64,000 nt of DNA from Xenopus tropicalis (taxonomy: Eukaryota > Chordata > Amphibia > Anura > Pipidae), in assembly GCF_000004195.4 (NCBI RefSeq), contig NC_030678.2, positions 34,763,701 through 34,827,700 of the forward strand, written 5' to 3'. Shown here in pieces: positions 13,131-23,400 of the stretch. Each line of letters begins with the position of its first letter. The stretch's first letter is position 1. A program made the position numbers and the translations under genes. The notes beneath the pieces are model-generated. The model was not told the DNA's origin. It saw only the letters and a program-made list of their open reading frames with translations, and did no database searches.

Positions 13131-13409
13131 GTTTTTATGTTTTCTTTATAGTTTAAACCACATTTGTATCCAACAGGAATCATAGGAAGGGATCAAGGGT
13201 TTCTATTTTCCTGGGATACACTAAATGTATTATCCCTAATCTGATCCCAGCTGCAGATACTGTATTTTCACTGTTGTTGAGACACAAAAGCGCAATGCAG
13301 CAGAGATTTCTGTATATTTGAAAGTGTTGTAGCCAAATGTTGAAACTGTAATTCATTTTTACATTTTGGAATTACATGAGATGAGAGTTTAAATGTATAG
13401 TCTCTAAAT

Positions 13410-13595
13410 CAGTGGTTCTCAACCTTCCTAATGCCGTGACCCTTTAAAACAGTTCCTCGTGTTGTGGTGACCTCCAACTATAAAATTATTCCTAAGACAA
13501 TAGGAAATATGTGTTTTCCGATGGTGTTAGGTGACCCCTGTGAAAGGGTCATTCGACCCCCAAAGGGGTCCTGACCCACAGGTTGAGAACCGCTG
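13410..13595 (+). mobile_element. SPIN-type hAT miniature transposon
   Basis: The 186-bp element starts CAGTGGTTCTCAACC and ends GGTTGAGAACCGCTG, with subterminal CTAATGCCGTGACCCTTT and GGTGACCCCTGTGAAAGGGT strings. These match, as I know the family, the non-autonomous SPIN (Space Invader) hAT elements. It is flanked by an exact 8-bp duplication, CTCTAAAT, at 13402-13409 and 13596-13603. Compared with longer family members the middle is deleted. Confidence 0.9.
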
Positions 13596-13974
13596 CTCTA
13601 AATGCTCTTTTTCCTTCTGGGCAGCTTCCTTACATCTGAGTTAAACCACGGAGTGCTTGCATGATGATATTACATTTCTATTAAAAACCGTGTATTAAAA
13701 CAGTAGTAGTTTAATATCACTATAAAAGTCGACTAGTTTTCATTTGTTTTCAGCTGTGAAGCTATTGTTCCAGTTCATACTTTGAAGCTCAGTGCTTCTG
13801 TATGCTGTGCTGTATGTTTCTTTAATATACCTTACAGGGAACAATAGGTGTTCTATCACTTGCACATTTGTAATTTGAGTTGTTAGAGATCGCTGGATTC
13901 AGTATACTGTAGTAAAATTTCAGGTTGGGTTCTCTACAATGAGTTATCATGCAACATATTTACTAACCTGCTTC

Positions 13975-14226
13975 CAGGGTCGGACTGGCCCGCTGGGACA
14001 TCAGGAAATATCCAGCCCTAGTGGGCCCCGGCAGCCCAGACCCCACCCTTGCCGGCGCTCCCCCTACCTGACCGCTCCTCCCCTGATGCATTAAATTTAC
14101 ACTTGCTCAGGGGAGGACGACGGGTGGGGGCCCCTGCGGGGGGTTAGGGGATGTGGAGGGAGGGTCAACTGCAGGGCCCCTGGGGCAGGAGCACCGGTGG
14201 GCCCTGCACCCCCCAGTCTGACCCTG
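13975..14226 (+). mobile_element. hAT-type miniature element, GC-rich
   Basis: Terminal repeats CAGGGTCGGACTGG and CCAGTCTGACCCTG (one mismatch) bound a GC-rich 252-bp element. The exact 8-bp duplication CCTGCTTC flanks it at 13967-13974 and 14227-14234. A relative lies at 22995-23206. Confidence 0.9.
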
Positions 14227-14234
14227 CCTGCTTC

Positions 14235-15460
14235 TATGAAATGTGTTGGCAGAACTGTTACTCTAGTCACTATTATTTATAGTATTTCTTCCTTTTCATT
14301 TGCCTGAGGGAATCTGCAGCACATTACTACAATGTAAGAATTTCCAAAATGAGTAAAATAATTAACGTATGTTGAAATTTTCCTTTAAAAAAATAGATTT
14401 TTTAGTATTTTTTTTATTATAAAGCAGTAATGAAGAATTGTTTCCCTTTTATACTTCCCTTATTACTCCCTTATTACCGTCCCTCTAATAAGCTGAGTCA
14501 GCTAATTAACTCTTTATATTCAAACCCCTCCCTTCATCCCACTGGTTTGCAGCTAAGCAGAAGGCCATTATACAGGTGGTTTATCTGTGACTGATAATGT
14601 GAATAACTACTTTGCAAGAACTGGGATGTTGCAAACTTGGAGCATCTTCACTTCTGTTTGCCCTGTTTTTTCCAGAGATAATAAAAAACATATTTTTTCT
14701 TAAATACAAAATCTATGTTTAGTATATGCCATATTCAATGAACACATATTGAACAAGGGGTTATGTTACCCAATTAACGTATTTGTTGTCTTATAATCTG
14801 TTAAAATTCTACCAGTATCACTTCCCACAACAACATCTTCCTGTAAAATGGGGTTCAGATCATGAATACAAACATACATCCCCCTTCTTGGGATTTACCC
14901 TATCCATTGGAAGCAAAGCATAGCCTCCTATACTTACTGCACAGTTATGGGGCTCATTCAGCCATGTGTCAGAAATACCAATCACTGGGGGTTCTTGGTT
15001 CAAATCCCAATAGAGCCTTACACATGCCTACATGCTGACCACAAAAGGCTGGAAAAATTGGTTAATCTCCACTTGTTACCCATACTGTCATTATGATATA
15101 TTATTAAAAGATACTGTACACTGAAGATGATATATTGTTACTTCTTGTACACTGTTACCTTAGAGGATAACATTGGAAAATAAAAAAAAAATTATTCTGG
15201 TATCTAATTAAATCTTATAATGGCACAAAAGCATTCAATGTACAATACAAAAGTAATATAATGTAGCGACTTTCCCACTTCTCTATGTATTATAGTGATT
15301 TAATGTAAAAATGAAAAGGCCATTTGTAATAAATGTGGCCATTATAAAGCAACTTAGCTTCAAACAACACAGAAACTATTCCTAAAAGTCTTCCAATAAA
15401 CAGATCTCTAGCACCATCTGTAAATGCTCAACCTTCACTGAGTCCTACCGAATTAGGGCA
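14235..15460. other. No gene seen
   Basis: AT-rich unclassified DNA with A and T homopolymer runs. No open frame, structured RNA or element end is convincing. Confidence 0.45.
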
Positions 15461-15625
15461 GGGGGTACACGGGGAGATTAGTCACGCCGCGACAAATCTC
15501 CTTTGTCGCGGGCGACTAATCTCCCCGCATTGCCATTCCACCGGCTGGAATGTAAATCACCAGTGGGATGGCATACACGGTGCCGCAATTTGCCGAGGTT
15601 TCCTCTTAAGGCAACTTTGAGGTTG
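15461..15625. repeat. Hairpin-bearing dispersed repeat (GGGGAGATTAGTC family)
   Basis: Arms at 15471-15496 and 15502-15526 are near-perfect reverse complements (GGGGAGATTAGTC against GACTAATCTCCCC, extended through GCGACAAA/TTTGTCGC) with a five-base loop. The tail GAGGTTTCCTCTTAAGGCAA belongs to the same repeat. It is CpG-rich, unlike its surroundings. Confidence 0.7.
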
Positions 15626-16325
15626 AGGGAGGAGAGGAGTAAACACAGAATAGAGAGTGAGGCCTGTGGTCAATGTTCCCCTTTTTGGCTGTGCAATAAA
15701 AAATTATTTTGTGCACACATTTTAAACATGTGTGTACATTTTAAAAAACTATGGGCTCAGGATAAATACAATATTTTGTGTTTTCACACAAAATTCTTTG
15801 TGCACACCATAATTTTGTGCTGGCCTCAATATTTGTGTGCGTGCTTGAGTAAACGCTAAAAGAAACATTGCCTATAGTCTAAGGTTTTCTGGTGGGCCCC
15901 TGGCATCCCAGTCCGACATTGAAACTGTGGCATGCCCCTTTAGCATATCCCAGAGTTACACCTGTCAGGATGAACCACAAGTGTGGGACTGGTAGGTTGG
16001 AGCTTATGTGTTGCCCAGAGGATATGGCAGGAGGCAATAACAAGTCTATATAAGATCTGTTATGCCAGGACCAGAGCCAGGCTAAGTAGTATTGGTGCAC
16101 AAGGCTATATTACTTGGCCTTAAACGCTCCCAGCCTGCCCCTCTCTGCTCATGGGTATTGACAACATCAAATATATATTGACAACACCAAATACATATAA
16201 ATATAATTACAACTGTAGACTTAGTACATTATAGTACATTAAAGTGTCCTAGAAACCAGCCAGCATAAATAAAAGGGTAAAAGAAACAAAGTGTAGACAG
16301 GTAAGGTATGTGCCTTGGACACATA
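15626..16325. other. No gene; fragments of dispersed repeats
   Basis: A GTGCACAC/TTTTGTG-rich stretch at 15710-15845 has internal mirror-like words. GGTGGGCCCCTGGCATCCCA at about 15891-15910 is an end fragment of the 13975 hAT family. Confidence 0.4.
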
Positions 16326-16637
16326 GGGGCACATTTCTTATCCATGAATCCTCTGAGTGTTTGTTCGATTGGTCCAATTGTATTTGCCGCAACTTTTTCG
16401 TACCTTGCACGACTTTTTTGTATTTTTAGTGCGAAAAAATTGGATCGGTTTTGCCGCTGTTTACAATCGTTCGGTACGAACATTTTGTGACTTTCGAATG
16501 GCCAATACAATTTTATCGTGACTAATACGATTTCTTTGTAAGCATTTTCGTGATATTTGCGATCTTCAGAAATTTTTGTTTCCAATCTGAAATTTTTCCA
16601 TTCGGGATTCGAACTTGTGTTTTTATAAATCTGCCCC
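16326..16637. mobile_element. GGGGCANATTT miniature inverted-repeat element
   Basis: It starts GGGGCACATTTCTTA and ends TTTATAAATCTGCCCC, with ATA on both flanks. The interior is rich in TTTTTCG/CGAAAAA words able to pair with each other. A 136-codon minus-strand open frame (16639-16229) covers it and is explained by this composition. Confidence 0.7.
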
Positions 16638-17970
16638 ATAATGAGGGCCTGATCGGCAGCGTACTGAAATGGGGCTAGACCAGGGGAACTGTGACCAAGA
16701 GAAGTTGGGGTGGGTAAATAAGAATGATCTGCTTGTTAGCATGGAGACTTGGTTGCCATATTAACAAGTGGGAGGGAATAGGACATCAGTAGGTGTATTT
16801 ATAGGTCAATTATATGGTGACTTGTCATGCCTACATATTTTCAAAGTTTTTGTCTGCATTATTAGTGCGGTCAAATACTACTCCACCCATTGTTTGTGTG
16901 CAGTTCCACTTTCTATGCAGATGATTGGCACGTTGCATAGTTTGTGCAATGTCTGCCCCGCAGGGGGATGTACCATGGGCAATTAGCTACTACTAATCAA
17001 AAAAGTCTATGAATAATGCAAACCCTTTCCAAACCTTGGCTTGATTTTATTGCAGACAATGGTCTCAATGAATCATATTTCAAGAGATATGCCATACCTT
17101 AGACAGGAATCATTTGTTTGTAGGCTATTCACTGGTTAATATGGCGTTTTGTGAGTAAGAACGTGCAAGAAGGATAACATCATGTAGCTTTATCATATAG
17201 ATGCATGAAAGTGACAAGCAAGTGGATAAAATTCATGCATTTAAAATGTATTACTGGAAACATCAAGAAGTCCTTTTATTATTTCATAATTTTATCACTG
17301 ACACTTGTACATAAATATAATTTGTGTAGCTGACTTAGATAAATCAAAGAAGTGAACGTTGACAAGTTTGCCTCAGAGGGATGTATATCTCAGTATGCTT
17401 TTCTCATCGCTGCTCAGGGGGAGAATAATTTGAATAGATCATATCACATTGATTTAAAAAAAAAAAAGTTTTTTTCCCCTTTGTGCACGCTAAGTTCTTC
17501 CACAGATTTATTTTAAACTGGGAGCTGTTATGGTTAATAGCAGGTGTTCTTGGGTAGTTCGCTATAATTACTTTTTGAATTAAACCATTAAGAAACCATT
17601 AAATATACCTTTATGGGTCATAGGGGTAAATGCTTTTATTTGTACATGAAACAATGTCTGCGTCATAGTTGTGCTCTGGGCATTGCTGGTGGGAGCAAGA
17701 CCGCCCTGTATTTATCTCCTGCCATAGTCTGGCAGTAAGGACAGGGCTCCTTGGTACCATGTGCTTGCTGGCATTAATGCTTCAATGAGATGGGAGTTAG
17801 GGCCTGGGTTGGTAATGGCATCAAGGAATCCTATCCTCAATCTGTTATGGCCCTAATTAATGAATAATTTCAATACATCTTGGTAGAATAGGTCAACTTA
17901 CCAATGTTTTGGGGCCCAAAATTGAGTTTGCTGTGGGGGCTAGTGACATCTAGTTACACTACTGATTCTA
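16638..17970. other. No gene seen
   Basis: Unclassified sequence with a poly-A/poly-T stretch at about 17456-17476. A CTAGTTACACTACTG string at about 17951-17965 resembles the end of a common dispersed repeat. Confidence 0.4.
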
Positions 17971-18247
17971 TAAAGCTGGCCATACATGTTAAGATTTTAA
18001 AACATTTTTTACTTATTGTAGGAGTTTATCCTGAAAAGATTTGTCTATCAATGAAAATGACCATTTCAAGCGATATCATCTAGTTGAAAACTACCTGCTT
18101 GGTCCTGCAAACAAATAGACAATGGGCACACTGTATTGATGTGTGTTTGCTCAGTCCCCACTAACCTTAATTTGAGGGATTTGTTTGGATCATACTGAAA
18201 TTGGTTGCTGGGGAGAAAAGAAATCTAAATGTGTATGGCCACCTTTA
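17971..18247 (+). mobile_element. TTAA-type miniature element
   Basis: Ends TAAAGCTGGCCATACATG and GTGTATGGCCACCTTTA are imperfect inverted repeats of the 3663 family. The interior matches the 8936 copy closely (GACAATGGGCA and CTACCTGCTTG words). Confidence 0.75.
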
Positions 18248-18759
18248 GTCTATAACATGACTAAAATGATATCAAACAAGGGGTTTGCTAGACTGATGTT
18301 AAACCTGGCCAAGATGGAGTTTTTAGCCCTGCTGTCAGAAACAATTCAAAGGAGCTCAATGAAGTAACAATGTGTCTATTGCTCTTCAGCATGAAACATG
18401 ACAGTAGATGGAACAGAGCTGAGGGGCATGGGAAAGAAAATGAAGGGCAAAGAAAATCAAAACAAGGGAGCATTTATCCAATGTGCTGGGTTAGAGGAGT
18501 TGTATTAAAGTTTTGATGGCATTACATGTTTTCTATAAAATACAAACTGGTGTATTCTGGTGCAATTTACAGTGCAATTAAAGAGTCACTGATCAATGCT
18601 CTTTCCCTGGCTACATGATTTATTATACTTCATTTTGTGAAAGTGTATATATTTCCAAGAGCCCTACTCTTTACTCACAAGGTTATGATCATAAAACTGT
18701 TAAGCCACAATACCTACTTTCAATGAAACCTCATATGATGCTCCTCATATGGTGTAGAA

Positions 18760-18960
18760 TCTATTATCGGGGATGTTTGGAACTAGGTATTTTCTGGATA
18801 AGGGATCCTTCTGTAATTTGGATCACCATATCTTAAGTCTAATAAAAAAAACATCTAAACATGAAATAAACCCAATAGGATTGTTTTGCCACCAATATGG
18901 ATTCATGCAGCTTAGGTACCATCAATTTCAAGGTACTGTTTTATTATTATATAGAAAAAG
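18760..18960 (+). mobile_element. Mariner-type miniature element, decayed
   Basis: Shares the AAGGGATCCTTCTGTAATT, CCCAATAGGATTGTTTTGCC and CAAGGTACTGTTTTATTAT blocks with the 11257 copy. The outer ends are eroded. Confidence 0.65.
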
Positions 18961-20029
18961 GAAGGTTTTTGCATACATAAACTGCGTTAGTTTAGGGGCC
19001 CAATGCGGGGCCCAGTAGTAGTTAATATAAACAGTAAAAATAATCAATGTGCAAAAAATTTAATTCTTTTAATTGGGGTCAGTGGAGCTTATACGTAAGT
19101 TATGTAAGTTTCTTTGAAAGAAAGATATGTTTTTGCAGAAGTTACGTAAATTGCGTAGATGTAGGAGCCCAGTGATGTTGCTGTGGGGCCCAATAACTAG
19201 TCACTCCACTGCTGGAAAGGTCATGAAGGAGACTTATATAATTTAGTAAATAGACCCCAATATAAACAGCTTACTTTACTCTATAAAAAGCAGTTCATAT
19301 AAATAGTTACAATAAATAATTAATGTGCATTTTCTGTTATATAGCAGATAAAATTAGATTAACCCATATTGCCTTTATTGTAACTTAAACCCTCATACTG
19401 TATATGTGTTATTTTTTATTATTGCTAGTAAGTGATACGCTCAAACTTTATGTAATGAGCCATGAACATCAACAATCTGTTAACAAGAGGATTTAGATAT
19501 TGAGGAATTATTCATTGTAATATCAAGCTGTGGACAATCTCACCCCCTCCTTCAATAGGTTTTATGTTCACCCATTATTAGAGTGGTTACCTGACTGCTT
19601 TTCAAGCCAGTGCAATAGAGCAGACTAAAGTGCAGCCAAGATATCTAATACCTGATGACTTTTCTACTTCATTTTATGGTCATGACTTTTTGCTACTAGT
19701 AAATTATTTTTAATATCACAGACTTGGGGCACTTTTGTTTGAACCTCAGCCTGTTCTACCTTCAAAGCTGGGGCTGCAAGGGCTATTAGCAATATGTTTT
19801 CTTTTTGCCCATTACCTGCATGTTGCCTGTATCCCCCGACTGTTTAGTCAGTATGTGGGACATTTTTTCAGCTTTTTGCCCTCCTAGAATGGACTGTAAA
19901 TAGCTTTGCCTTGTCCTGTATGCAATGTTTCATATGTTTGGTAGCACTGCATACAGAAGGATAGTATTATTTAGTGTACCCCGTTAACACTTTGCCTAGT
20001 TCCAGCCCAGCCTCAATCCACATAAATTT
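18961..20029. other. No gene; element fragments
   Basis: GGGGCCCAATAACTAGTCA near 19185-19204, next to CTCCACTGCTGG, is the end of a dispersed repeat. GGGGCCCAATGCGGGGCCCA at about 18995 may be its partner. The rest is unclassified. Confidence 0.35.
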
Positions 20030-20300
20030 AAAGATGCTGTTTACCTGAAATTAACATTTAGCATGATGTAGTCTGAGACATATTGCAACTGGTCTTCATT
20101 ATATATTATTTGTGATTTGAGCTCTTTAGCTTTTTATTAATTTGCAATTTCAGCAGCTATCTGGTTGCTAGGGTAAAATTACACTTGCAACCCGGTATTG
20201 ATTTGAATGAAAGCCTGGAATATGAATAGGACATGGTCTGAATATAAGATGGGAAATAAAAAGTTGCTATAACAATACAATTTTAGCCTTATAGAACATT
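20030..20300 (+). repeat. Dispersed repeat (CAGCAGCTATCTGGTTGCTA family)
   Basis: Shares the TAATTTGC... / CAGCTATCTGGTTGCTAGGG core and the CATGATGTAG...GAGACA start with the copies at 36823 and 50871. The outer ends in the 36823 copy (CAAGGGGTAGTTCACCTTTA) suggest a miniature DNA element. Confidence 0.6.
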
Positions 20301-22084
20301 TGTCTGAAGTAGAAAACAAAAAATTCAAACACCAAAAAGAAAAAAACAAAGGCCAATAAAAAAATCGTTAGAGCTATATTATAACCTACTAAAAGTTAAC
20401 TTAAAGCTAAACGACATCTTTAAATGCTTTTCCAGGTATCCAGCTCTACAGGGGGGGTATCTGGGTCTGGCAGAAAAGAATTAAGGGCCAATAAAAGGCA
20501 AAGCACAAAAAGCTCTACTGCTGCCTCTAAACTGCTGTGACACATAAAATGAATCAGTGGAATATTATAGTTCATTAAATGCCATCTTCTTTATGATGAA
20601 AGGAGTCACAGGTAGAACGTATAAAAGTTATCTTCCTCATACTCACAGTATAACTTTTGAGTTAAAACATGGAACAAATCACGTTTCCTCCTCTCCAGTG
20701 TTAGTATTGATATGTTCTCCTGATTAAGGGATCTGAGGTCAAAAAACAAATATAACCAACTACTAAAAACATAGAGTAATTCCCTCCCCCTCCATTCTTT
20801 CTTTTGTACAATTAATGTTGTTTGATGGGCAAGCATATCTATAATAGAGGTAGGCATATAATGCTCTGCTGTCCGTTTATTCATAACCCTGTAATTAATA
20901 TAACTGTTAACAAACCCCTATTTCCATACAGCCATTTCCAAAAGCTGCCTTTGAGAACACCTTTGCCTACTGAATTTGCTTTCTATGAAGAACAGTTTTA
21001 CTCTGCCAGTTTATATTTTTATTATACAAAGCATAATCGAATATCTAAACCTCATTTTACCCCCTGAGCATGGAATGCAGTTCTTCAGGTTATTAGAGAG
21101 AAAGTTCCTGCATTACAAGTATCTGAAGCAGCCTAATACTGAGTGTGTTCTTATTAATATGCAGAATGTATTACTCATTTTTAAAAAAGCAAAAAGAATC
21201 ATTCAAGTGGTTTGCTTATAGATCTACTCCTAGTGCAAAACTGAAACCTCATGTGTAATACAAGGGGGATTTTCTATTTTCATATCTGTGTAAGGATGGG
21301 AAGTGTTTTAAATACCATTTGAAGAATATACCAAGTAACCGTTGACAGGGGAATGTAAGTGTACCTTTAATAAATGGAATTTCCCAGCAATAGCTACATT
21401 TTTGCTTATGGTAGGGTATGGCAATATGGGACAAGCCTATACAAGTGTTTAGTTGTGTTGATGCATTTTACTCAACAATTTAGTTAGAACTAAAGACTAA
21501 TAATGGCATATAATATCAAAACCAGCAGCAGCAATGGTAACGAACCAGGCCTTTAACTTTCCCATACTGGATCTTGTTAGCCAATCTTTTAATAGTCAGT
21601 GACACGGCACATGCTCAGTGTGTTTTGGGCAGCTATGGAGTAGCTAATTTTAGGGGTCTTTAGAAATCAGAAACTGCTACAATAAATGTATTTTTATTAC
21701 ACAGACATACTTGATTCTGCAAATTAGAAATTATGATTGTCTGGCTGCACTACAGAGACCAGTTCTCCACGCTCCATAAACTCAAACCTTGTTCCAACCT
21801 CTCACCTTGTTCCATTGTGAAGTGATAGATTCTGGGACTGAACTCCCTCTGCACAAAGTGAATAGTACACAGAATATCTGGAAAGCAGAGGAACATTAAG
21901 TCCAAGAATCCATCTCTTCACGATGGAACAAGGTGAGGGAGAAGTTGCTTGAGCCTAAGGGGGTTTTGAAATGGTTCTTACAAGTAACATTTCTTTTAAT
22001 CTGTGAAATCAGGTATGTCTGCAGAAATATATATATATATTTTTCCTGCATGTTGAGTTTATATAACAGAAACAGCGTCAGACA
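20301..22084. other. No gene seen
   Basis: AT-rich sequence with several open frames of 60-92 codons, including overlapping frames at 20822-21221. None has a domain, a convincing initiation context plus splice signals, or a family resemblance. Confidence 0.45.
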
Positions 22085-22300
22085 GGTGTGTCCGGGCCCA
22101 ACGAGGCTGCAAATTTAAGGGCTTCCTTTGGAAAATCGAGGGCCCCTCTCCCAGTATTCACCCCCTTACCTCCACCTGTGCTGAGCCATATTCCCTTCAC
22201 CTCCTTCCTTCTCCTTAACTCACAGCTTTGAACAGGCGGGAGAGCATCTGCACCACCCACAAGGAATGAGTCTGGGTGGGCAGGGCCCACTGGGTTTTTC
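22085..22300. repeat. GC-rich dispersed repeat fragment related to the 13975 hAT family
   Basis: Contains TGTCCGGGCCCAACGAGG near the left and GGGCAGGGCCCACTGGG near the right, echoing the GGGCCC-bearing ends of the 13975 element. Termini and duplication are not recognisable. Confidence 0.4.
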
Positions 22301-22724
22301 TAGAAAAGCACTTCTGATAACAGTATGGGTAAGTGAAATACACTAGTTTAATTAGTCTATAGGGAAATGATTGTCCATCATTTAATTACATTATCAGTTA
22401 TCCTTTAGGATAGTAATATTGGTTCATGTCTGTGTTGTCTGTGGTATGCCACTATGTCTGGAAGTCTGCCTTCTGTACTCCTCCCAGAAACATATTACTA
22501 CTGTAATCCCTGTTGTCCAACTCCCTGCTTTACACCTTCCGTCTGTTATTTAGATGTATTCCTTTCATCACCTTTAATCAGTAATTTAGACGCCCGTCTG
22601 CACACCTGTCTTCCACTTTCTATGATACAGTGAGTGATTTAGGTGATATTATCTCTGAAGGGAACATTGCTGGTTTTACCAAGATTAAAATCGCACAGGT
22701 CTCACATAAACTTTTTAACAAAGG

Positions 22725-22774
22725 ATTCCAGGTTGGTTATGACATGTCATAATTCCAGGTTGGTTATGACATGT
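22725..22774. repeat. Two-copy tandem duplication, 23-bp core
   Basis: ATTCCAGGTTGGTTATGAC plus ATGT occurs at 22725-22747 and again, unchanged, at 22752-22774. A small recent local duplication. Confidence 0.9.
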
Positions 22775-22994
22775 ACATCGCATAAACTCAGTTGGGCAGA
22801 CTCTGGGGGTCAATTACTAATGGGGGTTAGTGATAAAAATCCACACAATTCAAGGTGTTTTTTAAACATGCATTACTTTTTGCCATAGTACTATTTTTAA
22901 CAAAATGAATCCACCATATTAATTAAAGTGGCAATTGTAGGAGATTTCTTAAGATTGTCCTGTTAGGGCGAACTATTTAGGCCATACACGTACA

Positions 22995-23206
22995 ATTGCA
23001 GACTGGGGCATCAGTGGCCCACCAGCATTGTGACTTCAAGGCTCTCTGTGTCACCTCCGGGGCCCTCCTCCCGAAGTCCACGCCCCCTTCCCCTAACCCA
23101 ATGTGCACATCATGCCTTTCAACACGTACCATTAGCCTCCTTTCTCCTGAACAGCCCGCCAAGTTTACTCCTGGTGTGTCGCTGGCCCAGTCCGACCCTG
23201 TACACA
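22995..23206 (+). mobile_element. hAT-type miniature element related to the 13975 copy
   Basis: It begins CAGACTGGGGCATCAGTGG and ends TGGCCCAGTCCGACCCTG. Internal GTGGCCCACCAG and GGGGCCCTCC words match the family. The expected 8-bp duplication is not clear. The open frames of 80 and 96 codons on opposite strands across it are composition artefacts. Confidence 0.65.
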
Positions 23207-23292
23207 TAGCAGATAGTAAACGCGGGGGCAGAAAGTAGGGTAGTACAACATGGTTACAGGAGGACAAGATGGAAGAATTAACAGTTTAGATC

Positions 23293-23400
23293 AGGGGTCC
23301 CCAAACTTCTAACCCAAGCGGCCGGATCAAGGGCCCCTCAGACTGCTGGGGGGCCGGACCGCCAGCACCCAAATCTCCACCTCCCCCTTCCGGTGGGGAA
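23293..23400 (+). mobile_element. hAT-like element end (CAGGGGTCCCCAAACTT)
   Basis: The terminus CAGGGGTCCCCAAACTT followed by a GGCCGGATC...GGGGCCGGACC core resembles a class of vertebrate hAT elements. No matching right end found, so it is a fragment. Confidence 0.45.

Noticed and set aside
16229..16639. 136-codon minus-strand open frame
   Set aside because: Lies over a miniature inverted-repeat element and has no domain.
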